From positions 54,088 to 118,087 of the forward strand of contig CANFRV010000009.1 of assembly GCA_947449575.1 (NCBI GenBank): a DNA stretch of 64,000 bases. The letters are read 5' to 3'. The notes under the pieces were generated by a model. It had not been told where the DNA came from. It worked only from the letters and a program-made list of their open reading frames with translations, and did no database searches. Positions 1 through 9,334 of the stretch are shown piece after piece. This DNA is from Flavobacteriales bacterium (GTDB lineage Bacteria; Bacteroidota; Bacteroidia; Flavobacteriales_D; Crocinitomicaceae). Made by a program: the position numbers and the translations under genes. Each line of letters begins with the position of its first letter. Position 1 is the first letter of the stretch.

Positions 1-483
1 TGAACCAACACCGGGTAGCGTTTGAACTACCTTAGACACATCAAAACCACCGCCAGGATTCGATTTAATTTCTTCCGAAGTTAATTGTTGAACGGACAAA
101 GGCGTAATCATGTCTGTTGTAGCCGCTTTTTTATTTTTGTCGTATTTTACAGTAACCTCTACTAAATTTTGCACTTGACCCACAAGCTCAAAATTTACTT
201 GTTGCACCCCACCAGAACTAATAACAATGTTATACTTTGTATCTCCTACAAAACTAGGAGCAAGAACTTTTATATTATATGTTCCAATAGGAATTGATAA
301 TTTATAATTTCCATCGACATCAGTCAACGTCGCCGTTGCAGTATTTTCAATAAATACTTTGGCGCCAAAAATTACTTCTTGTGTGTTTTTATCTTTTACG
401 TATCCTGTTAAAATTCCATTTTGAGAATAAACAGTTGCTTGTCCAAAACATAAAAAAATAAAAAGGAAAAATGTTTGCTTCAT
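1..483 (-). CDS. TonB-dependent receptor, N-terminal part (truncated by window edge)
   Basis: Reading the minus strand from an ATG at 483 gives 161 codons that run off the left edge, so only the N-terminus is visible. It starts with a signal peptide (hydrophobic core FFLFIFLCF, likely cut after YSQ). A carboxypeptidase-regulatory-like beta domain of about 80 residues follows (GYVKDKNTQEVIFGAKVFI, then LTDVDGNYKL). After that comes the beginning of a plug domain (SVQQLTSEEIKSNPGG, VVQTLPGVG). This order is typical of Bacteroidota outer-membrane TonB receptors that import large nutrients or siderophores. The substrate cannot be told from this part. It lies 30 bp downstream of the antiporter gene on the same strand and could be cotranscribed. 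Confidence 0.85.
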   Translation of the reverse strand, partial: MKQTFFLFIFLCFGQATVYSQNGILTGYVKDKNTQEVIFGAKVFIENTATATLTDVDGNYKLSIPIGTYNIKVLAPSFVGDTKYNIVISSGGVQQVNFELVGQVQNLVEVTVKYDKNKKAATTDMITPLSVQQLTSEEIKSNPGGGFDVSKVVQTLPGVGS

Positions 484-513
484 TCTAATCATTGCTCGTA
501 TTATCTTATTCTA

Positions 514-2679
514 TTAATTTCCTTTTTTAAAAATACTCCCCACCTCTTTACCAATTTTTTGAATGGTTTCTACCCCTTTTAAAATAGGAGTTGTTGAGAT
601 ATCATCATAACCAATGAATAAATTATCTTCAATTTCTTGAGATGGATAAATCAAAATCTGGTCATTCGTAGGCATTGCTTTCTCTAATTTCGCCAAGAAC
701 GAATCAACCCCTGAATAGTAAGAAACAGAACCAGAGCGGGCGGACACAAAAATGACTAAATCCTCTTCAGAACCTTTATTATTGACTAAGAAAAAATCCT
801 CTGTTTCTACCAAGGGAACAAAAGAAATTTCCGCAAATATTTTCACTTGTTTAGATACACGCACAAATGCATCATGCATCTCAGGAGTACCATATATTTC
901 AATCGTAATATTTAATTCTTTTGCCAAGCGTAAAATTCTTTCACACCAACTAGAAAAACTACTTTCTAATTCAGCGTAAGGTGGGCAAATTAAAACAATC
1001 CTATCATACGAAACAAATGCCCTTTCCAATTGACAGAAGAAGATGGTTTTTTCACAAACATCTAATAAATGTTCTCTGTCATCTCCAACTATTCGTTTCA
1101 ATAAATTCATGTTTTTATTGTCGTTTAAAACAACAATATCTGTAAACAATTCTTTGGAAACTCGCGCAATTCCAGAAGATAAATTATGATCTATAGTAGC
1201 CACCACATTGACTGGAAATTCTCCACTTGAAAAATGCTTCACGATCTCATCCATTTCCTTTCTAGAGGTCCGAATACGTTGCTCAGCTTCTTTATTATTA
1301 GGCAATACGCTGACGACAGATATGGGGTTTAATACCCTTTTATCAGTAATGAGAACACTAAAATCAATCAATAATTCATTTTCATTTAATTCATTGATCG
1401 CAATCAAAAGATGTTGGTTTCGAGAAACCCTCTTCTTTTCAATTTCCCCTCCTGACTCTGCTAACTGTATCAATAATTTTTTTCCCGCATTTTCAGAAAC
1501 AAAGGAAGCAACCATACACGTGACTAAAATCAATAAAATGGTACCATTCACAATTTGACTACTTAATATCCCTGTTTCATACCCTCGAATAATAATTGCT
1601 AATGTAGCAGCCGCATGTGCTGTACTTAAGCCAAAAATAACCTGTCTTTCCACATTGGTCATTTTAAATATTATTTGGGTTACCAAGGCAGCTAACCACT
1701 TACTAAACAATGCAAAAGTGGTTAATATAATGGCAACAATAATTGTATTAGGTCCGCTTAATATCAATTTGTAATTCACAACCATTCCCACCGAAATAAG
1801 GAAAAAAGGAATAAAGAGGGCATTTCCAATAAAATCAATTCGATTCATCAAAGCGGAGGAATGAGGAATTAATTTGTTTAATACTAAACCAGCTACGAAT
1901 GCTCCTATAATATGCTCAATACCTGCCACTTCAGCAAGAAAGGCTGCGAAGAAAACGACAGATAATACGAAAATGTAATGTGCTGTTTTTTCACTGTCCA
2001 ATTTACTGAAGAACCATCTTGCAATTTTTGGGATAATATAGAACATGATGAAAGAAAAAATCACCATAGAAGAAATTAACCGTATCCAAAACGTATAATC
2101 TAAACTTCCTGTTTTGGAACTAATAATAATAGCTAAAATAATTAAAACAGCGGTATCTGTTAGAATTGTTCCTCCCACAGCAGTTGCAACAACAGTATTT
2201 TTTGAAAGGCCTAATCGACCAATAATTGGATAAGCTACTAAAGTGTGCGTTGCAAACATACTTGCAGTTAAAATACTTGCAGTTGCATCCAAATTTAACA
2301 TGTATCTGCAGATGGGATAACCCAAAGCAATTGGAATAATAAAGGTCAGAAAACCAAATGTAAAACTCTTTACCCTGTATTTTTTAAATTGAGACATGTC
2401 CAATTCTAGACCTGCCATAAACATAATATACAAAAGACCAATTGTCGCAAATAATTTTACCGATCCATCAGATTCTAATAGCTTTGGGCCAATTAAACCA
2501 ATACCATGAGGACCAATAATTACTCCTGAAATAATGAGACCGATAATCGCTGGAATTTTTAATCTTCGCAAGACTATTGGGGACAGTAAAATGATAAATA
2601 ATATGGTAGAAAAAATCAAAACAGGATTTTTCAAAGGGAAATGAAATTCCTTTAATAAATGCTGAAAAAAACTCTCCAT
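514..2679 (-). CDS. Cation:proton antiporter (CPA2 family) with cytoplasmic C-terminal domain
   Basis: A 721-residue inner-membrane protein. Residues from about 15 to 410 are a run of roughly a dozen hydrophobic segments with CPA2 (KefB/NhaS-like) features: LKIPAIIGLIISGVIIGPHG near the start and the FLAEVAGIEHIIGAFVAGLVL stretch in the middle, where acidic residues usually serve ion exchange. The last 310 residues are soluble and resemble the universal-stress-like tails seen on Bacteroidota CPA2 proteins; they lack an obvious TrkA-N nucleotide-binding signature. The expected role is Na+/H+ or K+/H+ exchange for pH and salt homeostasis. The ATG at 2679 is preceded by a good promoter. Ion specificity is not readable. 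Confidence 0.88.
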   Translation of the reverse strand: MESFFQHLLKEFHFPLKNPVLIFSTILFIILLSPIVLRRLKIPAIIGLIISGVIIGPHGIGLIGPKLLESDGSVKLFATIGLLYIMFMAGLELDMSQFKKYRVKSFTFGFLTFIIPIALGYPICRYMLNLDATASILTASMFATHTLVAYPIIGRLGLSKNTVVATAVGGTILTDTAVLIILAIIISSKTGSLDYTFWIRLISSMVIFSFIMFYIIPKIARWFFSKLDSEKTAHYIFVLSVVFFAAFLAEVAGIEHIIGAFVAGLVLNKLIPHSSALMNRIDFIGNALFIPFFLISVGMVVNYKLILSGPNTIIVAIILTTFALFSKWLAALVTQIIFKMTNVERQVIFGLSTAHAAATLAIIIRGYETGILSSQIVNGTILLILVTCMVASFVSENAGKKLLIQLAESGGEIEKKRVSRNQHLLIAINELNENELLIDFSVLITDKRVLNPISVVSVLPNNKEAEQRIRTSRKEMDEIVKHFSSGEFPVNVVATIDHNLSSGIARVSKELFTDIVVLNDNKNMNLLKRIVGDDREHLLDVCEKTIFFCQLERAFVSYDRIVLICPPYAELESSFSSWCERILRLAKELNITIEIYGTPEMHDAFVRVSKQVKIFAEISFVPLVETEDFFLVNNKGSEEDLVIFVSARSGSVSYYSGVDSFLAKLEKAMPTNDQILIYPSQEIEDNLFIGYDDISTTPILKGVETIQKIGKEVGSIFKKGN

Positions 2680-2705
2680 ACTCGTTTACTTGATTATATT
2701 TTACG

Positions 2706-2738
2706 CAAAAATAAGCATTAACAAATAACAAAATCAAA
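2706..2738 (-). promoter_or_regulatory. Bacteroidota-type promoter for the antiporter gene
   Basis: On the minus strand TTTG (2738-2735) is followed after 21 bp by TATTTTTG (2713-2706), matching the Bacteroidota consensus of TTTG and TAnnTTTG. The predicted start of transcription is about 20 bp before the ATG at 2679. Confidence 0.55.
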
Positions 2739-2821
2739 AATCTTAAAATTTCATAATTTGTTAACCTACCTTTTTATACTCTTATATATCTTAAAAAGTT
2801 ACCTTTGTAAAAAATTATCCA

Positions 2822-4174
2822 ATGCGGTTCGAATTAACAAAGGACTTTCTCGACAAATTACGTCAGGCAATCATTGAAGAAAACAATGACTGGATAATTG
2901 AACACATCCATGAACTTCACTTTGCTGATATTGCTGATTTAATAGATCAGTTAAGTAATGAAGAAGCTAAATATGTCTATTTCCAGTTAACTCCAGACGA
3001 ACAAGCAGACGTTTTGATGGAGTTGGAGGAAGAAATTCGAGATCGTTTCTTGAAATCACTTTCTTCAAAGGAAATGGCAGATCAATTAGAAAACCTGGAT
3101 TCTGATGATGCTGCTGACATTTTAGGGGATCTTTCAGAGGAAAAAATTCAGGAGGTCATATCTCAAATGGAGGATGATGAAGCTGCTGAAGATATAGTCG
3201 AACTTTTAAATTATGACGAAGATACAGCAGGTGGTTTAATGCAAAAAGAGTTTATTCAGGCTAAAATGGATTGGCCTGTTAATCGCTGTTTGGTTGAACT
3301 TCGTCGCCAAGCTGAAGATGTTGAAAATGTCTACACCATTTATGTGGTAGATGACATGAATAGATTGGTCGGATTACTTTCGTTGAAACGGCTTTTATTT
3401 GCGGGAATTCAAACCCATATTCGAGATCTTTATTCAAAGAAAAATATTATTTCTGTCAAAACGAGTGACAGTAGTGAACATGTTGCTAAAATAATGGACA
3501 AATACGATTTGGTTTCTGTACCCGTTGTCGATTTACAAAATAAATTAGTAGGTAGAATTACCATCGATGATATCGTCGATATTATAAAGGAAGAAGCAGA
3601 TAAAGATTTTCAAATGGCGTCTGGTATTTCCGATAAAATCGAATCAACTTCAAGTGTTTGGCATATTTCTAGAGCAAGATTGCCGTGGCTTTTGATTGGA
3701 ATGTTGGGTGGTATTTTTGCAGCGAATGTAATCTCCAAATTCACTGGCGAAATAAGCGATATACCAACTTTGGCTTTATTTATCCCGCTAATTACAGCAA
3801 TGGGTGGTAATGTTGGGGTTCAATCTTCCGCTATTGTTGTACAAGCTTTAGCAAAAGGGAATGGTCAATTTGATAACATAGCAAAAAAAGTAGCAAAAGA
3901 AACATCCGTTGGATTATTAAATGGTGCCTTTTTAGCCTCAATTATCTATGGAATTGCAACTTTCTACGGCAATACAACTTTAGGTTTTGTTGTAAGCATT
4001 TCCCTTTTTGTTGTCATCGTTTTTGCCGGAATTTTCGGTACTTTAATTCCCTTAATCTTAAATAAATATAAAATTGATCCCGCATTGGCTACTGGTCCAT
4101 TCGTTACCACATTAAACGATGTTTTGGGTTTATTTATTTACTTCTCTGTTGGCGCTTTATTATACAGTATTTAA
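2822..4174 (+). CDS. mgtE: Magnesium transporter MgtE
   Basis: A 450-residue protein with the full MgtE layout. An acidic alpha-helical N domain covers about residues 1-130 (repeated LSNEEAKYVYFQL and DSDDAADILGDLSEE type units). Two CBS domains follow at about 135-255 (VYTIYVVDDMNRLVGLLSL, then SVPVVDLQNKLVGRITIDD). A five-helix membrane domain closes the protein and carries the signature PLITAMGGNVGVQSSAIVVQ. In characterised MgtE the N and CBS domains sense cytoplasmic Mg2+ and gate the pore. Length is normal. A TACCTTTG box at 2800-2807 sits just upstream of the ATG. It is followed within 15 bp by the dehydrogenase gene, so the two are probably cotranscribed. Confidence 0.95.
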   Translation: MRFELTKDFLDKLRQAIIEENNDWIIEHIHELHFADIADLIDQLSNEEAKYVYFQLTPDEQADVLMELEEEIRDRFLKSLSSKEMADQLENLDSDDAADILGDLSEEKIQEVISQMEDDEAAEDIVELLNYDEDTAGGLMQKEFIQAKMDWPVNRCLVELRRQAEDVENVYTIYVVDDMNRLVGLLSLKRLLFAGIQTHIRDLYSKKNIISVKTSDSSEHVAKIMDKYDLVSVPVVDLQNKLVGRITIDDIVDIIKEEADKDFQMASGISDKIESTSSVWHISRARLPWLLIGMLGGIFAANVISKFTGEISDIPTLALFIPLITAMGGNVGVQSSAIVVQALAKGNGQFDNIAKKVAKETSVGLLNGAFLASIIYGIATFYGNTTLGFVVSISLFVVIVFAGIFGTLIPLILNKYKIDPALATGPFVTTLNDVLGLFIYFSVGALLYSI

Positions 4175-4186
4175 TATTTCTTGCTT

Positions 4187-5119
4187 ATGACGGTTCTTTT
4201 TTTAGATGAGGTTCATGAAATTTTAGCAACTCGATTATCTGCTGCTGGTTATTTATGTGTTCAAGCGGCTTCGTTTTCTGTTGAAGAATGCAAAATCGCT
4301 ATGAAAACAGCAGATGGAATTATAATTCGTTCTCGGTTTCCTATGAATGAATCGTTTTTAAAAGATACTCCAAAACTTCAATTTATTGCACGGTCTGGAG
4401 CTGGAATGGAAAATATAGACGTAAACTATTGTGAAAATCGTGGAATTACCCTCTATAATTCTCCTGAAGGAAATCGAAACGCGGTGGGAGAACATGCCTT
4501 AGGAATGCTTTTAGCGCTCATGAATAATTTACATACTGCTGATCAAGAAGTGAGACATGGAAAATGGGACCGCGAAGGAAACAGAGGTATTGAACTAGAT
4601 GGAAAAACCGTGGGAATTATCGGATATGGTAATAATGGTAAAGCATTTGCTAAAAAATTACGTGGCTTTGATGTAAATGTTTTAGCCTATGATAAATACA
4701 AACAAAGTTTTGGTAGCGACTTTGTTAAAGAATGTACATTGGAATCTATTATGGATCAGGCAGATGTGATTAGTTTTCATATCCCTCAAAATGAAGAAAC
4801 GACTTATTTCGCCAATGCTGAATTCTTTGAAAAAATTGATAAATCGATCTTTCTTTTAAATCTTTCAAGGGGAAAAATAGTCGATACTACTGCGCTTGTC
4901 AATGCAATTGAAAGCGGTAAAGTACTAGGTGCAGGATTAGACGTTTTGGAATATGAAAAATCAAGTTTTGAGTCCTTTTTCGAACAAGAATTACCAAAAC
5001 CTTTTCAATATTTACTCTCCTCCAAAAAAGTAATTCTTTCACCACATGTGGGAGGATGGACTAATGAAAGTTACTTTAAATTGAGTAATGTTTTAGCTGA
5101 TAAAATCCTAACTATTTAA
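4187..5119 (+). CDS. D-isomer-specific 2-hydroxyacid dehydrogenase (SerA-like, no ACT domain)
   Basis: About 310 residues with the two-domain fold of NAD-dependent D-2-hydroxyacid dehydrogenases. Visible are the NAD-binding GIIGYGNNGKAFA, the catalytic Arg in NLSRGKIVD and the catalytic His in ILSPHVGGWTNES. The substrate-domain motif ARSGAGMENIDV resembles 3-phosphoglycerate dehydrogenase, but there is no ACT regulatory tail, so a role in serine synthesis is possible but not shown. A TTG at 4181 lies in frame two codons earlier; the ATG at 4187 is preferred because the strand of the first Rossmann-like sheet (VLFLDE) begins right after it. It ends overlapping the convergent lipoprotein gene by 4 bp. 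Confidence 0.85.
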   Translation: MTVLFLDEVHEILATRLSAAGYLCVQAASFSVEECKIAMKTADGIIIRSRFPMNESFLKDTPKLQFIARSGAGMENIDVNYCENRGITLYNSPEGNRNAVGEHALGMLLALMNNLHTADQEVRHGKWDREGNRGIELDGKTVGIIGYGNNGKAFAKKLRGFDVNVLAYDKYKQSFGSDFVKECTLESIMDQADVISFHIPQNEETTYFANAEFFEKIDKSIFLLNLSRGKIVDTTALVNAIESGKVLGAGLDVLEYEKSSFESFFEQELPKPFQYLLSSKKVILSPHVGGWTNESYFKLSNVLADKILTI

Positions 5120-5472
5120 GGTTCAATCGTGAATTTTTGGGTTACCGTTGTTGATTTATTCCTTTTTTCATTTCTGTGCGTTACGGTTCCTTTCAAACTG
5201 ATTGTATAAACTCCTGGTTTCGTATACGTATGAAAAGTACTTACTCCTTCTTGTATCGCTGTAGTATCACCAAAATCCCATTCATATTTATTGGCATCTC
5301 TTTCACAAAGCACTTGAAAATCTATCGGAACATTGACATGACTGCTTGTCGTTGTGGTTTGATAACCAATATTATTCGTAAAACATACGTTAGGCGCTTT
5401 ACCGCAAGACACTAAAAACATCAGAAAACCGAAGGAAGTAATTTTAAGAATTTTTTTATTTGTAGGATTCAT
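5116..5472 (-). CDS. Small lipoprotein with PKD domain
   Basis: A short exported protein. The ATG at 5472 is chosen over one at 5490 because it puts a basic n-region (NPTNKKILK) directly before a hydrophobic stretch and the lipobox LVSC, which marks a lipoprotein. The mature part is essentially one PKD-type beta-sandwich: YEWDFGDTTAIQEGVSTFHT followed by YTKPGVYTISLKGTV. PKD domains mediate protein or sugar contacts on the cell surface. No catalytic residues are seen. Its stop codon overlaps the convergent dehydrogenase gene. A CAAATTTA box at 5515-5522 (TAAATTTG on its strand) could be its promoter. Confidence 0.75.
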   Translation of the reverse strand: MNPTNKKILKITSFGFLMFLVSCGKAPNVCFTNNIGYQTTTTSSHVNVPIDFQVLCERDANKYEWDFGDTTAIQEGVSTFHTYTKPGVYTISLKGTVTHRNEKRNKSTTVTQKFTIEP

Positions 5473-5577
5473 CGTTTCAAAATAAGTCATTCAATACTTC
5501 ATATATTGATTCATCAAATTTAGGAAAAAAAACGTAATAAATTAAAGAAGTACTAATTTTTAATCTACCGCCAAAAA

Positions 5578-5604
5578 AAAGGGTTTTCAGTATGAAAACC
5601 CTTT
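5578..5604 (-). terminator. Rho-independent terminator of the ALDH7 gene
   Basis: A perfect 11-bp hairpin (AAAGGGTTTTC, 5-nt loop, GAAAACCCTTT) followed on the minus strand by a run of T residues. It lies 19 bp beyond the stop codon of the aldehyde dehydrogenase. Confidence 0.85.
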
Positions 5605-5622
5605 AAAGTAAGTCTTTTTTAC

Positions 5623-7179
5623 TTATAATTCAAACTTAATTCCTTGCGCTAAAGGCAGGCTATCTGAATAATTAATTGTATTTGTTTGTCTTCTCATGTA
5701 TACTTTCCAAGCATCCGATCCAGATTCTCGTCCTCCACCTGTTTCTTTTTCACCTCCGAAAGCACCTCCAATTTCAGCACCAGATGTTCCAATGTTTACA
5801 TTTGAAATTCCACAGTCTGAACCAACACACGATAAAAACAATTCAGCTTCTTTCAAGTTATTTGTCATAATCGCAGATGATAATCCTTGAGGAACACCAT
5901 TTTGAATTTTGATTGCATTTTCAACTCCTCCAGCATATTTCATCACATAAAGAATTGGAGCAAACGTTTCATGCTGAACAACAGCATAATGATTTTCAGC
6001 CGCTACGATAGCTGGTTTGACATAACAACCAGATTCATATCCTTCACCTGATAAAACACCTCCTTCTACAATAATTTTTCCTCCTTGCTTCACCGCTTGT
6101 TCTAAAGACTCAAGATACATTTTTACAGCATCAGTATCAATTAGTGGCCCCACGTGGTTTGTTTCATCTAAAGGATTTCCAATACGAAGTTGTGTATATG
6201 CTTTTACCATCGATTCGACCACTTTATCATAAATATCTTCATGAACAATCAAGCGACGAGTCGTTGTACATCGCTGTCCAGCAGTACCAACAGCTCCAAA
6301 AACAGCTCCGGGAATTACCATCTTTAAATCACAACTAGGAGCCATAATGATCGCATTGTTTCCCCCTAATTCTAATAATGAACTTCCTAAACGAGCACCA
6401 ACTGCTGCACCAACTGATTTCCCCATACGTGTAGAACCTGTTGCAGACACAAGAGGAACTCGTTTATCTTCAGCCATTAATTTTCCGATTTCAGCACCTC
6501 CGATTAACACGCATGAAACGCCTTCAGGCACATCATTTGCTTCAAAAACTTCAGTTGTAATATGTTGACAAGCAATCGCAGTAAGTGGTGTTTTTTCTGA
6601 AGGTTTCCAAATACAAACGTCACCACAAATCCATGCCAAAGCAGTATTCCAATTCCAAACCGCAACAGGGAAATTGAACGCAGAAATAATTCCTACTATT
6701 CCGATTGGGTGATATTGTTCGTACATTCTATGACCTGGGCGCTCAGAGTGCATTGTTAAACCATATAATTGACGAGATAACCCAACAGCAAAATCACAGA
6801 TATCGATCATTTCTTGAACCTCTCCTAGACCTTCTTGTAAAGATTTACCCATTTCATAGGAAACCAATTTACCTAAAGAATCTTTGTAAAAACGCAAACG
6901 ATCTGCAAGTTGGCGAACAATATCTCCTCTTTTTGGAGCTGGAACCGTTCTCCAAATTTTAAATGCTTCAGTAGCTTTTAAAACAGCAGCCTCGTAATCA
7001 GCTTCAGTTGCAGAATTTACAGATGCAATTAATTTTCCATCAACAGGAGAATATGAATCTATTCTTTCTCCTCTTGTCTTAAACCATTTAATTCCTAAAG
7101 AAGCTCCATTATTAATTTCCTCAATTTCAAATTGAGCTAAAATTTCTTGTATACCAAGATCTTGCATTACTTCAGCCAT
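5623..7179 (-). CDS. amaB: Aldehyde dehydrogenase, ALDH7 family (probable L-aminoadipate-semialdehyde dehydrogenase)
   Basis: A 518-residue aldehyde dehydrogenase. The catalytic Cys lies in GTAGQRCTTTRRLIV and the general-base Glu in LLELGGNNAI, both diagnostic for the antiquitin (ALDH7) branch. So are PIGIVGIISAFNFPVAVWNW and the C-terminal GGAFGGEKETGGGRESGSD. Family members oxidise 2-aminoadipate 6-semialdehyde to 2-aminoadipate in lysine degradation, or related semialdehydes. A CAAAATTA box at 7210-7217 could be its promoter, and it ends in a strong hairpin, so it looks monocistronic. The substrate is inferred from the family; glutaryl-CoA dehydrogenase elsewhere in the window fits that route. 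Confidence 0.88.
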   Translation of the reverse strand: MAEVMQDLGIQEILAQFEIEEINNGASLGIKWFKTRGERIDSYSPVDGKLIASVNSATEADYEAAVLKATEAFKIWRTVPAPKRGDIVRQLADRLRFYKDSLGKLVSYEMGKSLQEGLGEVQEMIDICDFAVGLSRQLYGLTMHSERPGHRMYEQYHPIGIVGIISAFNFPVAVWNWNTALAWICGDVCIWKPSEKTPLTAIACQHITTEVFEANDVPEGVSCVLIGGAEIGKLMAEDKRVPLVSATGSTRMGKSVGAAVGARLGSSLLELGGNNAIIMAPSCDLKMVIPGAVFGAVGTAGQRCTTTRRLIVHEDIYDKVVESMVKAYTQLRIGNPLDETNHVGPLIDTDAVKMYLESLEQAVKQGGKIIVEGGVLSGEGYESGCYVKPAIVAAENHYAVVQHETFAPILYVMKYAGGVENAIKIQNGVPQGLSSAIMTNNLKEAELFLSCVGSDCGISNVNIGTSGAEIGGAFGGEKETGGGRESGSDAWKVYMRRQTNTINYSDSLPLAQGIKFEL

Positions 7180-7386
7180 AGCTAATTATATTTTATTTAA
7201 AAAGTGACACAAAATTAACCCAAAAAAATGAGTTAACGGAATAATAACCATTTTCTCTTAACTTTTTAATCATTTTTATGATTTTAAAGTGAAATAAAGA
7301 TAAAATGCTATATCAATCAATAAAAAATGAGCCCGTGAGAAAATAAATCCAAACTGAAAGATGCAAGATGAATTAGAAGAAAACGG

Positions 7387-8556
7387 TTAGCGCACAATTA
7401 ACTTAACCAAGTTGCTGGCATATTCTCTTGCCTCTTCATCACTTGCTACGTAATCTTCATACGCTGGATTATCTTTACAAAGACAATTATTCAATGTTTC
7501 TTCATTGATCCGAGAAATATCTAGGAAACTAATTTTCTCTTTTAAAAAAGCGTCTACAGCTATTTCATTTGCTGCGTTTAAAATACAAGCAGCGGTCCCT
7601 TCCATCTCCATCGCTTTATAAGCCAAATCTAGATTTTTAAAGGTTTCTTTATCCGCTTTTTCAAATGTTAATTGAGGATAATCCATGAAGTTAAATCGTG
7701 GAAAATCTGTTTTTAAACGCGCTGGATACGTAAGAGCAAATTGTATGGGTAATTTCATATCTGGCAACCCCATTTGCGCTTTCATACTACCATCTTCAAA
7801 CTGCACCAAAGAATGAACAATTGATTGAGGGTGCACAATTACATCGATTTGTTCTGCTTTCAAGTTAAACAACCATTTTGCTTCGATTACTTCTAATCCT
7901 TTGTTCATCATTGAAGCAGAATCAATGGTGATTTTTGCTCCCATTGCCCAATTTGGATGTTTTAAAGCTTGCGCTAAAGTAACGTCTTTTAATTGCTCAG
8001 TCGACCAACCTCGGAATGGTCCTCCGGAAGCCGTGAGGTATATTTTTTCAATCTTATTTTCAAATTCTCCCACCAAGCATTGGAAAATCGCTGAATGTTC
8101 AGAGTCGACAGGGTAAATATTGACCCCATATTCTCGCGCCAACTTTGTGACCAACTCTCCAGCGCACACCAAGGTTTCTTTGTTCGCAAGAGCAATCGTT
8201 TTTCTGGCGCGAATAGCTGCAATTGTAGGTTTTAACCCTGCATATCCAACCAAAGCTGTTAAAACGGTGTGCACTTCATTATATTCTACTACTTGCGATA
8301 AAGCAGCTTCTCCTGTATAAACCGTAATATCATGCTTTTCCAGCGCTAATTTCACTTTGTCATACAGTTTTTCGTTGACAATTACTACTGCATTGGGTTG
8401 AAATTGAATCGCCTGCGCAATTAATAAATCTGCATTTGAATACGCTGTAATTACCTGTAAATCAAAAATTTCTGGATATGATTCAATAACTTCTAAAGCT
8501 TGAGTTCCAATAGATCCTGTTGATCCAAGAATAGCGATGCCTTTTTTTACACTCAT
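7387..8556 (-). CDS. dxr: 1-deoxy-D-xylulose 5-phosphate reductoisomerase
   Basis: A 389-residue cytoplasmic enzyme of the MEP isoprenoid pathway that turns DXP into MEP with NADPH and a divalent metal. The NADPH motif ILGSTGSIGTQALEV is at residue 9. The substrate/metal motifs PVDSEHSAIFQCL and YLTASGGPFRG follow, then TIDSASMMNKGLEVIEA. Length is normal. The start at 8556 is forced, since the Rossmann motif begins eight residues later and no other start lies between. A full promoter ends 4 bp before this ATG, so the mRNA from it would be nearly leaderless. The exonuclease gene lies 52 bp upstream on the same strand. Confidence 0.96.
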   Translation of the reverse strand: MSVKKGIAILGSTGSIGTQALEVIESYPEIFDLQVITAYSNADLLIAQAIQFQPNAVVIVNEKLYDKVKLALEKHDITVYTGEAALSQVVEYNEVHTVLTALVGYAGLKPTIAAIRARKTIALANKETLVCAGELVTKLAREYGVNIYPVDSEHSAIFQCLVGEFENKIEKIYLTASGGPFRGWSTEQLKDVTLAQALKHPNWAMGAKITIDSASMMNKGLEVIEAKWLFNLKAEQIDVIVHPQSIVHSLVQFEDGSMKAQMGLPDMKLPIQFALTYPARLKTDFPRFNFMDYPQLTFEKADKETFKNLDLAYKAMEMEGTAACILNAANEIAVDAFLKEKISFLDISRINEETLNNCLCKDNPAYEDYVASDEEAREYASNLVKLIVR

Positions 8557-8560
8557 GCTA

Positions 8561-8594
8561 CAAAAATAGTGTTAATGAAATGGAAAATTGCAAA
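8561..8594 (-). promoter_or_regulatory. Promoter abutting the dxr start codon
   Basis: On the minus strand TTTG (8594-8591) is followed after 22 bp by TATTTTTG (8568-8561). Only TAGC separates this from the dxr ATG at 8556, so transcription would begin at or next to the start codon. Confidence 0.5.
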
Positions 8595-8608
8595 ATATTT
8601 TAAAAATT

Positions 8609-9334
8609 TCACTTCGAATAAACCACTTCATCTTCATGAACGAGCGCATCTCCTTTCATTTTTAAAAACACTTGAATAAGTGCCACAACATCTTTTTCAC
8701 AATACACTTTTATTCTTTCCAAATCATTTTCTTCATAATAAACGCGGGCAACATCAGCACCAGAAATATCATCTTTTGGAGTGGGGATATTAAAAATATT
8801 ACAAAGTAATGGAAGTGACGTGTAGGATTTATAATCGCCAAACTTCCATAATTCCATGGTGTCTAAATGAGGGACTTCCCATGGTTTTTTTCCAGCAATA
8901 TCTAATACAACGGGGAGTTTCAATCCATTTACAAGCATTCTGCGACAGATATAAGGGAAATCAAACTCTTTTGCATTGTGTCCACATAAAATATGTTGCA
9001 AGGTGTTGTATCGATCATCAAGCAAGGAAATGAATTGACGCAATAATGTTTCTTCATCATCATGATAGAAAGATTTTAATCGAATCTGCTTTGATCCCGT
9101 TGATGTGGTATGCACAAAGCCAACGGAAATGCAAATAATTTTTCCAAACTCAGCATAAATGCTCGATCTTTCACCGTATATCATTTCATACGACTTTTCT
9201 TCATTGTGCATGAATCTTGTTTTGGATTCAAATAAATGCTTTTTTGACGAATCGAGATCATCATATTTATAGGTTTGAGGCGCTGTTTCTATATCTAAGA
9301 ACAATACTTTCTCTAGGTTTATTTTTTCTAACAT
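8609..9334 (-). CDS. Predicted 3'-5' exonuclease, DEDDy (PolB-like) family
   Basis: A 241-residue protein with the three Exo motifs of the DnaQ-like superfamily. Motif I is VLFLDIETAP near residue 12. Motif II is LCGHNAKEFDFPYICRRM in the middle. Motif III is KVYCEKDVVALIQVF near the C-terminus, with the tyrosine typical of DEDDy enzymes. It matches the stand-alone exonucleases related to the proofreading domain of polymerase B that are common in Bacteroidota. It probably degrades DNA ends with two metal ions; the cellular role is not established. It may be cotranscribed with dxr. Confidence 0.82.
   Translation of the reverse strand: MLEKINLEKVLFLDIETAPQTYKYDDLDSSKKHLFESKTRFMHNEEKSYEMIYGERSSIYAEFGKIICISVGFVHTTSTGSKQIRLKSFYHDDEETLLRQFISLLDDRYNTLQHILCGHNAKEFDFPYICRRMLVNGLKLPVVLDIAGKKPWEVPHLDTMELWKFGDYKSYTSLPLLCNIFNIPTPKDDISGADVARVYYEENDLERIKVYCEKDVVALIQVFLKMKGDALVHEDEVVYSK

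Noticed and set aside
1..483. SusC-type receptor with a paired SusD
   Set aside because: Only the N-terminus is visible and no SusD lies in the window, so a narrower TonB receptor call is given.
752..979. Plus-strand ORF inside the antiporter gene
   Set aside because: A shadow of the minus-strand gene with no motif; many similar frames across the window were left out.
4181..4186. TTG start for the 2-hydroxyacid dehydrogenase
   Set aside because: An ATG two codons later precedes the first conserved strand and needs no weak start.
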